From the NCBI GenBank assembly GCA_010093485.1, contig MU001494.1, forward strand, positions 2,635,937 through 2,699,936: a stretch of 64,000 nucleotides of DNA, given 5' to 3'. Each line of letters begins with the position of its first letter. The first letter of the stretch is position 1. The notes under the pieces are model-generated. The model was not told the DNA's origin, searched no databases, and saw nothing but the letters and a program-made list of their open reading frames with translations. The DNA is from Karstenula rhodostoma CBS 690.94 (Eukaryota; Ascomycota; Dothideomycetes; Pleosporales; Didymosphaeriaceae). This document shows, one piece after another, positions 10,421 to 19,694 of this stretch. A program made the position numbers and the translations under genes.

Positions 10421-10980
10421 ATGGTGCACTGGCTCGACGTGACGCCCGAATACAACACGTCGCCGCTGATCCCCCTATGCTTCGTGACAGCGCTGTCGTC
10501 TTACGGCCTCTACATGGCCTACCAAAACATCACGCGGCTGCAGGAATACGAGGACCAGGCGCAGAAGCTTTCGAAGTGGTCGAACACTGTTGCAGCGCGG
10601 CTGAACAAGACGAGGACCACGCAGACTAGCGGGACGATTGCTGTACGTTGAGCCCCTTTCCCTTCAACTCGCAGGTTCGGTGGGTAGATTGGATAGAGCA
10701 AGACTGATGATCTTAGATGGTGCTGTCCACATTTTGTTCATTGCTGTTGCTGCTTACGAAGTTTGGCATCACGACGCACGTGGTGCTGGCGGTTATCTGT
10801 ACGGCGGTGAGCGCTCTAGCGAGGCTGCACATGAAGACTTTTTGGAACGAGAAGGACCAGATCAAGGTTCCGCTGATGGGGAAGTTCAACGAAGCCGTTT
10901 CCGGGAGCGAGGAGGTGGTCCAGCTTTTAGGCGGTATCACAATTGCGTGGATTGCGGCTGGCTTGCTGTCTTTCTTCTGA
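10421..10980 (+). CDS. Small multispanning membrane protein, unknown function
   Basis: Two exons: 10421-10642 and 10717-10980, 161 aa. The 74-bp intron begins GTACGT and ends TTAG, phase 0. The N-terminal part has one membrane helix (about residues 15-37) and a short charged helix rich in Gln/Lys. The second exon has two or three hydrophobic segments (about 78-108 and 140-161) around an amphipathic region 'FWNEKDQIKVPLMGKFNEAV'. The C-terminus ends within a membrane helix (AGLLSFF). I do not recognise a family name. The reading frame, phase-0 splice and codon use support a real gene. Confidence 0.75.
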
Positions 10981-11182
10981 AGTAGTGAGGGTCGCACGAC
11001 AATGGAATGAATCGATGTTGAGAATATGTTTCGAGGCCATTATGTTCGAGGCTTGGTGGGTGAAATGTACATTATTGAATTGGATTTGATCCTCGGGCGT
11101 GAAGTGCGACGTATTAACCAGGTCCAGCACGTCGCAGTCGAGAGGTGAAGATGATAGCATTCTATGTGCAAGCTCTTGACCT

Positions 11183-13343
11183 CTATAGGCCCTCCATCTC
11201 TCGCACAAGCCTCAGACTGTCGGCTTCGGAAACCCAATCTTCGATCCGAGCGCCGACTTCTCCAACTAACCGCTCATACGTGTCGTTCACGAAGAACAGA
11301 GTCGTGTGCGCTGTTACTTCGTCAATGCCTTCCATGAAAATGCGTACCCAAGTTGGATCCTTGTTCCCTTTGCTGTCCTCTGGTGGAAGCATGCAGAACT
11401 TTTTCAGGCGTCTTGTCTTTTGCGGCGCTTCCGGTCCCGGGTCTGTAGCATTACTATCTGCGGTGGTGATCGAATACATAGATTCGTTGTATGAAGATGG
11501 AGGCTTGGAGGCTGTCGTATAAGAAGATTGCTCGTCTGGCTCAGCTTGGTTCATGATAGCACTTCGAGAGAAGTCGTAGTTCCCATACGGCCCGTTAGTT
11601 GACATGCTGTGGGATGCGTTATCGCCACCCAATTGCACAGCTCCAACGTCTTCGCGGTTCAGCTCAGTGTGTTGTTTGCCCTCCACTTTATCTTTGCCTT
11701 TGGCTCGTTCCGCAGGCTGCAGATCTTTCCGCTTCTGTTTGTCCTCTTGTTGGAGCTCTTTTCCTGTTTGTTTTGTCTCATTCTGCTGAGCCTGCTGTGC
11801 CTGCTTCTCCTTGAGTTGCCGATCTTTTTTCTTCTGCTTCTCCCACTTCTCTTGAAGCTTGTCCCGGTCGTTGATAACTTTATTGCGTGCTTTGACGGCC
11901 CGTTGATACTCTTTGAGAGCCTGGTCGTGTTCTTTCTCGGCAGCCTTCCTCTGGCTTCTGACTGCGAATTGCGCCAGATCAACAAACGGTGGTTCTTGGG
12001 GTATCGGTGGAATGTCAGGTAGTTCGGGTCCAGATGCGCCCTCTGTTGGTACATCTTGGATGGACGGCTCAGGGCTGACTTCCTCTATTGGCGTTGGCGG
12101 TACCATGTCCAAAATATCTTCCTCGAGAGGGCTTTCAATGGATGTTCTAGGGCTGATAGTGGATGCCTCCGAACCGTGCGAGTCTATCTCAAGTTGCGAA
12201 GTTGACGACACAAGCGCGGAAGTGCTGTCCTCAGGAGCTTGCGGGCCTGGTGAAGCTCTACTCACGGGGCTTGAAGGCGATGGCGAGGACGGTTTCGGAG
12301 ATTTAGGTTTCTTGGGCCGTCCTGTGCTGGTGGTGTAGTAATTGACGAAACGTATTCGCGGCGGATGGTACACCTCCTGCAATGCAGAAGCCCTCTCTCG
12401 TTCGTCCTCTTCTTCCAGAGCCCGGATCTTCACGTATCGTGCTTTGAGGGTTCGATAATCTGCCATGGCGCTTCCAAATTCGAGATGCGATCGGACCAGG
12501 GTTTTCGAAGCCTGAACTATGCCAGTTGAATGCTTGTTTAGCCAGTGCAGTGTGTTTTCCCATCCTTTTCGAACTGGAAGATGGACGTCATTGGGAAAAG
12601 GTGGATTGTAATTGGGGTCATTTGGCCGGGGGTTGAAGAGGGTGTCGAAACGGCTAGGTCTTTTCCCAGCCAGGTCAGGCTCCTCGGCGATCCTGTCCTG
12701 GGGCTCAGGCCACGGCTGAAAAATACTCCCAAGGCCAGCTTTGATAATGCCAGGGTGCATGCCCAGGAAAGGGACATCGAAGTTGATGACGCCTATAATG
12801 CGGTGTCGGCACAGCAGAGCTACGTCGGCCGCCACAAGGCCGCCCATGGAGTGGGCAAGAAGTATGACATCGGTCCACCGGTCTTCATGTGGACTCAACC
12901 TGACATGAGTCAGCATGTTATGCGCTTCACAGGACGCACGGGCATTTGTACCATCGGGAAAAGTCGTCTCTGGCCACCTCGAGGGCATACCTTGAGCGAT
13001 ACTTTGGGTATAGTTTGGAATGAACTACATGGGACTCGGCAAGCGTGATGGAAACGAGGTTGTGGACATGAGCGGGGAAGTTTCGGAAGCTAGTCTCATT
13101 GCCCATGAAGCCGTGGATATACACAAGCAGAAGGCGGCGCCTGCCTGCTCGGTCATCGTCAATGTGTGGGCCCAGCGACTGCACCGAGGACGAGCGAGGA
13201 TCATGGCTCGACATGGCTATCAGAGCAGGATCGGTACGAGTGTTGGCAGCAGCGTGGTTGCGTGGTGGTAAAGGCGGCGGTGATGAAGGCGCTGCACTGC
13301 CACTCTCCGCCTCCAAAGTGTACGGTGGCGGGGGTGACGCCAT
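11183..13343 (-). CDS. Alpha/beta hydrolase (DUF676-like serine esterase) with charged C-terminal half
   Basis: Two exons: 12952-13343 and 11183-12899, 702 aa. The 52-bp intron starts GTACAA and ends GTCAG. The split Trp codon restores 'DDFSRWLSPHEDRWTDV'. An N-terminal Pro-rich region is followed by the oxyanion-type 'LLLVYIHGFMGNETSF' (about 71-86) and the nucleophile elbow 'ILLAHSMGGLVAADV' (Ser about 148). A later 'INFDVPFLGMHPG' is typical of fungal putative lipases/esterases of the DUF676 type. Residues from about 330 are low complexity: Pro/Ser/Glu-rich, then a long Lys/Gln/Glu coiled coil, ending in 'IEDWVSEADSLRLVREMEGL'. Substrate unknown. An ATG at 13385 would add 14 residues. Confidence 0.86.
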
Positions 13344-14938
13344 GGTCAGTGGTGTCTTGCAAAACGGCTCAAATGTCACTGGCACGCATGCTGCACCCTT
13401 TGGCGTGGTTGAGGTGTGGAAGACGGTGTCTTAGCTGCGGGGAAACAGGTAGGCGAGCTATGACGTGGTGGTGTGAGCAGGGACGATGGACGATGGGCGT
13501 TGAGCATGCGTGAAGCAAGAGCGACCGACTGCGAGTCCGGACGGGCAGCACCGCGCACACGACGATGAAAGGCGGCCCCCGATGATGGGTATCTAGGTAC
13601 ATTCGCGTACATTCACGTACATTCGCGTACATGCACAGGCGTTCTCCAGGGCAGCCCGCCCGCTGACATGCTCGAGGCTGAGGCAGCTACCCCTCCACGC
13701 GGCGGATGTGTGAACCGGCCAAGGCGCACGGGCAGCCGACGCCACGACGCAAGAGCGTTCCTGACTAGTGTTGCTAGCAAGAAACAATGGGTGCCTGAGC
13801 ATCGAGAAGATTCACGAAACGGCGCGTCGCACGTGAGCGACATGGCTCAAGCACTTGTGGAAGCTTGGTATTATTGAATGTTGACGCGAGTCAAAGCAGC
13901 CATGGTTCCCGGCACCAGCGCAGACGGGGTCGCTATTTTGGGTCCAGCTGCGCGCCGGCGACGACTCCGCTCATCGAGAGCCCTCTGGCGTCGAGTCCGT
14001 CCACGCCCTGCAGCGGCGGGACGAGCACGCCGAGTCTGCACGCCGTCTGGAGCCATCCGCCGTGGCCGTGTGTGCAGACCCTCGAACAACACTTCCGAGC
14101 TGAATCTTGCTGTACCTGGTCGCTATACCGCGTCTGCTATTCCCCCCTCCGGCCTTCGTCATCTCGCAATCTCGTGAGCCTTGCCGACCAAATTTGCTGC
14201 AGGCCCGCCGGACCTCTGATTCGCCCGACCCCAAGCCCAGACCAGCCGCTCCACGCTCCACGCTCCACGCTCCATCGTCTCCTTGTGTGCGGTGCGCCCG
14301 TCTCCGGCTCCTCGACACCAGACCTCCGCTGCGACGTCGACAATTGAATCGCCTGCCCGCAAGGGAACGGTGTGCGACAGCAGGACTGCATCAGAGCCCG
14401 CCACGCGCCCTCCCGCGACAAGCCCCGTCGCGCGACTCCAGCGCTGTGCCTCCGACCGTTGGACGCTGCCATTGCACGACAGCACCCGACCCGGCTGCAA
14501 TAAACACTCGACGCCCTCGCCCACACTCGCCGCCGCCAAAATTCCCGCCCCTCGACCCCCCTCACCCCATCGAATGCTGGTCCGTTGAACGTCCAGGTAA
14601 GTTCCTGCCGCCCGTCGTCGCTTGAGTTGCTCTACCGAGCACCTGCAACTCCCTACCATTGGAGTGCAGATCGCTGACCCTCACCAGCCCACTCCTTCAC
14701 CTGCCAGTCGCACCTGGCGTCCATTCATTCCAACCCTCACTCGCACACCCGCCGCACCACAGCATCCATTGACTGGACCTTGATCAGAGCCAAGCCTCAG
14801 CGTCCGCTCCTTTGCATGCCATCACCACTGCGACCAACTCGATACGCTCACTACATGCTTTGCGACAATATACCATTCGCCACCCAAGTTCCCGGAGACA
14901 CCATCGCGTCACAGTAACGTCGAGTGCTCCCACACTGT
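13344..14938. other. Long divergent intergenic region with short tandem repeats and probable 5' UTR intron
   Basis: No coding exon recognised despite several overlapping open frames caused by high GC. It contains a tandem of TACATTCGCG-like units (13599-13635) and CTCCACG-like repeats (about 14245-14275). A strong GTAAGT at 14597 and an acceptor ACAG ending at 14914 suggest an intron in the 5' UTR of the next gene. Confidence 0.45.
13599..13635 (+). repeat. Short tandem repeat (about 12-bp unit)
   Basis: Three to four imperfect copies of GTACATTCGC / GTACATTCAC in the region upstream of both flanking genes. Confidence 0.7.
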
Positions 14939-16618
14939 ATGGATACGGTGCCGTTACCCACTAGACTTATCAGGATCGACTCGCGCTATCGCCACCAAGC
15001 CCAGGACCTGGTTAAGAGGGAGACCGTGCAGGTGCAAGAGGAGGAATCTGTGGAAGACGTAGGGGACCCGCTCTTGATTCGCGAGCACAAGGGACGCGCC
15101 GTCATGGGCAAGGCCCACCGCCTGTTCCATCGTCGCTCGGCGCAGGTCACGGCCAACGTACTGACGATCAACGTCGAAGTGGTTGCCACCCTCGACTCTG
15201 CCGGAAATGTCGTCGGACAAGCAACCACAACGCCTGGCGCAGGCACTACCGTGATACCCCCCGCCGTCGTGCCCACTGTAGCCACGGCCGTGACCGCTTT
15301 ACCTTCACTACCCTCGGTCCCTGCGGTCCCTCCATTTCCAAGCGACTTAAATGTACCATCTGTTCCAGCATACCCGTGGCCATCAGGCGTTCCAACAGAG
15401 GCAGCTGTCGACAGCACCACGCAATCTGCAGCTGTCGATACCACCACACAATCTGCAGCTGTCGATAACACCACGCAATCTGCAGCGGTCGATAGCACCA
15501 CGCAATCTGCGGCGGTCGATACCACCACGCAATCTGCAGCGCCGGAGACGACGCCTGTCGCCAGTCTCTCGAGCCTCTCGAGCGTTGGCCCCTTCCCCAC
15601 TGTGTCAGGATTCAACTCCACGACATCGATCACATCCTTGTCTTCTGTATCCTCGTCACTCAACTCAACTTCATCCACATCATCGTCGAGATCATCCTCG
15701 TCATCACAATCGTCATTACTTTTATCGACTCATTTTTACATCACTCCCAGTGCCACATCTGCACAGCCCACCAGTCTAAACTGGATTGCTTCGAGCACGG
15801 TAGGGGGAGGTGGTGCTGGTGGCTTTATCGATCCGGCAGGCACAAGCGCTGCCTCTACGCCCACAGTAGCACCCATCACAGATGCTGGCTCGAGTCGCCC
15901 GTTAGAGACGCCTCAGGTCGTGGGAACTGTTGTTGGCAGTCTGGCTGGCTTCGCTTTGCTCTTGTGGTTGATGCTGTTCCTCGTTAAGCGTCACAAGCAA
16001 AAGCAGCATGGCGGCGCGCTCCAGCTCACTGGAGATGACCAAACCGACAGGGAAACCAGCCCACCGATGGCTCAAAACGCAGCACGCACCAGCTTTGTGC
16101 CTCCGTCCTTCCTCAACCGCTTCTCCGGAGCATCCAGATCAACAGCCGATACTAGCAGTACCGGCGAGAAGAGCTTCCAGCGTATCTCAGGACGCAAACT
16201 GCCTTCAGCCTTTAGCGAGGGTATGACTTCGGAACAATTCGCTGCAGGGCGGGGAGAGGGCACACTGTCAGGCTCCTCATTCTATCACGATGACAAAGGC
16301 TGGTATGGCGGAGCAGGCGTTATATCAAAGGACTTTGGAGACGCAGGTTTCGCGAAAGAGATCGGGGAGACGTCCAACAGTGGCGCGATGGGCACCGCGG
16401 CGCGAGTGAGACCAAGCCCGGCTCAGACACCAGTCATCCACCATGCTGCTGATGATGTTCCGTTTTGGGGTACACCACCTCGCAATGGCGGAGACACGCT
16501 TAGTCCTCCGCTCACGCCTAACCCGGACTTCCCTCCACGAGCTTCGCTCGGAAGAAGCCACCCATCGCGAGATGGCTCCACTTTCTCGCGAAGCTCGCGC
16601 TTCACCGAGAACGTGTGA
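14939..16618 (+). CDS. Ser/Thr-rich single-pass membrane protein with 9-residue repeats
   Basis: Single coding exon of 559 aa from ATG 14939. The frame also reads from a GTG at 14924, which is unlikely to be used. The N-terminal 75 residues are basic. Then come Pro/Val-rich sequence, five repeats of AAVDSTTQS-like units (about 155-199), a long Ser/Thr tract (about 210-260), 'GGGGAGGFIDPAGTS', one membrane helix (about 327-350, 'VVGTVVGSLAGFALLLWLM') followed by basic KRHKQKQ, and a Ser/Pro-rich cytoplasmic tail. The layout resembles Mid2/WSC-type wall-stress sensors or other fungal surface proteins with an O-glycosylated stalk. No Cys-rich WSC domain is present and no clear signal peptide is seen, so membrane insertion may use the internal helix. 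Confidence 0.82.
   Translation: MDTVPLPTRLIRIDSRYRHQAQDLVKRETVQVQEEESVEDVGDPLLIREHKGRAVMGKAHRLFHRRSAQVTANVLTINVEVVATLDSAGNVVGQATTTPGAGTTVIPPAVVPTVATAVTALPSLPSVPAVPPFPSDLNVPSVPAYPWPSGVPTEAAVDSTTQSAAVDTTTQSAAVDNTTQSAAVDSTTQSAAVDTTTQSAAPETTPVASLSSLSSVGPFPTVSGFNSTTSITSLSSVSSSLNSTSSTSSSRSSSSSQSSLLLSTHFYITPSATSAQPTSLNWIASSTVGGGGAGGFIDPAGTSAASTPTVAPITDAGSSRPLETPQVVGTVVGSLAGFALLLWLMLFLVKRHKQKQHGGALQLTGDDQTDRETSPPMAQNAARTSFVPPSFLNRFSGASRSTADTSSTGEKSFQRISGRKLPSAFSEGMTSEQFAAGRGEGTLSGSSFYHDDKGWYGGAGVISKDFGDAGFAKEIGETSNSGAMGTAARVRPSPAQTPVIHHAADDVPFWGTPPRNGGDTLSPPLTPNPDFPPRASLGRSHPSRDGSTFSRSSRFTENV
15401..15535 (+). repeat. 27-bp tandem repeat, five copies, inside the surface-protein gene
   Basis: Five consecutive 27-bp units coding AAVDSTTQS with changes mainly at D-[STN]-T and at third codon positions. 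The array keeps the frame. Confidence 0.93.
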
Positions 16619-17618
16619 TGATAGCGACTGCTGTTGTCTTCTCCACTGTCCTTCCCGCGTCCTATTTGACTCACGACAAGCGCGCATGTGCATAGCTACC
16701 CAGCACCCAGCATCTGTTTACGTGGGCTATCCGCGTCATATACCCGAGCGAGACGCATAGCGTCTCGCCCAACAGCGCAGCACCGTGCTGCACCACCACA
16801 ACTCCTCACCCCACCAGCTTTACCTGCTTACCCGGTACATAACTCTCCTTAATACGACCGCGCGGTCGCGCTAATGTGTTTTGTCTGCTCCTGCTATGTT
16901 CATGTCTACCCTTCTTGTTCCCAATGTCTTACCTTACCTTTCTCGATAGCTTCCTCCTTCGTCGGCACGCTGGATTGGGCATTCTGCACGTGTCTCATAC
17001 CCTCGCCTGTAGTGGCGGCTTCATACCCCGGTCTTTTGCACGGCCGTTTTTGTTGTTGGATTCTTTGTTGTGTATATTTGTTGGCCGCTCGCGAAGGGGG
17101 CGCCGGTGTGATGGCTTGCGACGCTTGTTATGCAGTTTTTTAGGGGTGCGTATTTGAACAGAAGCAGAGCCGAGGGCCTGTTTGGGGTGAGGGGTGGGGG
17201 GAGATGTGACGAGGGATTGAATGAGCAAAAGTTCGCACCAATGGTTTCATGGTCTTGACGTGTGAGTGTGAATGTTGTGACTGGGTGTCTTGCTGTGACT
17301 TGCCGCCGGTTTCCTCGTCCGTTTGAACGTGCCCCTGGAGTCACATGTAACAGCCCACCCGTTTTCCTCGAGAGAATCATTCACGACGCCCGTTGGACCA
17401 AACGATTGAGGTGGGAGCATATATATGAGCGTCGTGTGCTAGGGGGTCCTGCACGCATCGCATCGCAACACTCCGCTCCGCTTCTTATCGTCCGCATCGC
17501 AACTTCTCACATCGCATCGTTCCTGTTGCGCCCCGACTCGCCTCGCGCCCCAGCACGCACCGTACCGCACCGTACCGCACCGCACCGCACCGCACCGCCA
17601 CCACAATACCATACACAC
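16619..17618. other. Intergenic, 3' flank of surface-protein gene and possible promoter
   Basis: No convincing gene. A TATATAT at 17420-17426 and repeats of CCGCACCGTA type (about 17560-17600) precede the small ORF at 17619. Confidence 0.4.
17420..17426 (+). promoter_or_regulatory. Possible TATA box
   Basis: TATATAT about 190 bp before the ATG at 17619, followed by pentamer-like CCGCA/CCGTA repeats. Supports transcription of the small ORF but is not proof. Confidence 0.3.
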
Positions 17619-18074
17619 ATGTCCACGTCCATGTCCATCTCCTCCCCCATCCCCCCAGCAACCCACCACACCGCAAACTCAACACCCACCACCTATCCCA
17701 CCACGCCCACACCACGCCCACACACCTACAGACACACCCCAGCATACCGCCTCCTCGTATCCCGCGCCCTGACGCAGCAACTCCACTTACCCATCGCGCC
17801 TCCCTCTCCCTCTCCCTCTCGATCTCTTCCCAACCACCAGCCTAACCGGGGAGAAGACAAAGACGAGCATGTGGACGAGAAAGAAGAAGAAGGTTGGGTT
17901 ATTCGAGATCGATTAGTCGCCCGGGAGCGCGTGAGGTGGGGGTGTCGGGTCGGGGGTGTGAGGTGGGAAGAATTTGTGGGGGATGTGCGGAGGTTGGAGG
18001 GGGGGAGGGGGGTGTTGGGGAGGGGAGTTTATGAGGGGGAGGGAAAGGGGGTTGGAGGGGGGATAGAGCGGTGA
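17619..18074 (+). CDS. Doubtful small hypothetical protein
   Basis: Open frame of 151 aa from ATG 17619. The N-terminal half is Ser/Thr/Pro/His-rich low complexity. The middle has 'YRLLVSRALTQQLHL' and the C-terminal part 'EEGWVIRDRLVARERVRWG' and 'VRWEEFVGDVRRLEGG', which look protein-like, then a Gly-rich end. I recognise no family. The very biased composition (C-rich then G-rich) can create open frames by chance. Confidence 0.35.
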   Translation: MSTSMSISSPIPPATHHTANSTPTTYPTTPTPRPHTYRHTPAYRLLVSRALTQQLHLPIAPPSPSPSRSLPNHQPNRGEDKDEHVDEKEEEGWVIRDRLVARERVRWGCRVGGVRWEEFVGDVRRLEGGRGVLGRGVYEGEGKGVGGGIER

Positions 18075-18875
18075 ACTAGGTCTACTTGGATGTGTGTGGA
18101 GTACTTGCTCGCTATACGTGTGGATGGGCGGGTTTGCTCGGGGGAGGGTACGCTGTGCTATGGTACTGCTAGATTGGTGGTGTTTAGAACTGAATGGGGC
18201 GTTGGTTGATAGTCTGTTTTGTGCTCTTTACTGGGGTAGTATATTTATTGAGTACGTGGAAACTACTTTGTGGTGCGGGACGTGCTTTATGCGGTGTAGT
18301 ACTTACTGTACGTTGGCCGCGCTGGGAATGCAATGGTGTAGTCTAAGGGTGTTTTATCAGCGCAGTGGGTAGACGGGGTGGATAGCGTGGGGGTTAGATG
18401 TTCCTAAGTTGACGTGTCACTTTGTCGCTGTAGGTTGGTAAGATATGTGGGAGGGTATGCTGAGTGTGTTGGTTCGGCAGCAGATGATGCATTTCGGCGG
18501 ACACTATCGTCTAGAAACTCGCCGTCCTGATATCCTACCCATAAAGGCGCACTAAAATCTTCGAGACAGCAGTTCGTCGCATCTACCCAACAAGAAGAAG
18601 TCTGGGCTAGGTCCCCGCAGGACAGTGGCTCTGGATAGTCCCGCGCGGGTATTTGCCAGGCTCACGGATGGGCCCGTAAATGAGGTCGCGAATCAAGACC
18701 CCTGCCCACGCCTCGCGCTCCAACGTCGATAATATACGGCAATGTGAACCACAGCAATGGGGAGGTGGGGCCCTCTTTCCATCAAAGAAGGGACCGTCGG
18801 GTCAACCTCACACCTCCCGCCTCGACACCATCGCTTCCCTCAACCCTCAACCCTCCACTCCACTCGCCCTGCAAA
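18075..18875. other. Intergenic, no gene seen
   Basis: Open frames here have no motif or splice support. The last 200 bp are the promoter and 5' UTR of the DUF4360 gene. Confidence 0.4.
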
Positions 18876-19592
18876 ATGCGCCTCACAAACGTGCTCACCC
18901 TGAGCACCACCACCACCGCGCTGGCCCTCCGCCAACCCCCCTCCCCGTCCCCAGTCCCTGCCATCGCAAACGTCACCTACTGGGGTAGCGCGTGTCCCAC
19001 CAACGGCCTCGCCTTCACACTTCCCCCTCCCGCATCCAACACCACCACGAACGCCACTGCCCCGCTCACCTTCACGCTGTCCAACTTCCTGCCCAACCTC
19101 GGCAACTTCGGCTCCTCGCTGCGCATGTGCAACGCCGTGGCGTTTGTCTCCGTGCAGGCCGGGTGGAAAGTCGTGGTCAATGGGCGGGGCACGACGGCCA
19201 GGGGCGCCGCGGAGGTGCCCGCGGGCGCGAGGTTGTATCTGCGGGGGACGTATGCGTTTGCAGAGAGTGCGGGGGGCCAGGTATGTGCTGTTCTTGGTGG
19301 ATTTTCTGGGTGGTGGGGGCGGTTGCGTGGCCTGGACTGATTCCATGTGCAGAGTGTAGGCATGTTTGACACGCCGGGCCCGTTGGCCGGACCGTTCGCG
19401 CATCTTCTTACGCCGGTGGAGGGGAGCGATGGCGGCGTTGTGTCTGGCTGTGGGGGTGGGGAGAGCGAGCTGGATATTGAGTTCCAGGCGCGGGCGGTGA
19501 ACGAGACGTTCGAGGAGTTTGGGGAGGGAGCGGGGAAGAAGGTGGGCGCGAGTTGGACGTTGACGACTGATGTGGAGGTTTTGAGGTGTTGA
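18876..19592 (+). CDS. Secreted DUF4360-family protein
   Basis: Two exons: 18876-19280 and 19353-19592. The 72-bp intron runs from GTATGT to TGCAG, phase 0. The protein is 214 aa. It starts with a signal peptide (about residues 1-18, 'MRLTNVLTLSTTTTALAL'). DUF4360 features follow: 'CPTNGLAF', 'TFTLSNFLPNLGNFGSSL', 'RMCNAVAFV', 'GARLYLRGTYAFAESAGG', then 'FDTPGPLAGPFAHLL', 'SGCGG' and a terminal Cys (VLRC). The four cysteines fit two disulphides. Family members are small secreted proteins of unknown role, common in plant-associated fungi. An earlier in-frame ATG at 18744 would bury the signal peptide and is rejected. Confidence 0.9.
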
Positions 19593-19694
19593 GAGGGTGT
19601 TAGAGATGATTGAAAGCGTTGCGTGTTGCTGAGATGGAGTAGTGATTATGGGAGATCTGGGGGGCTAGGGTTCGACTCTTGAAAGATAACCAAC

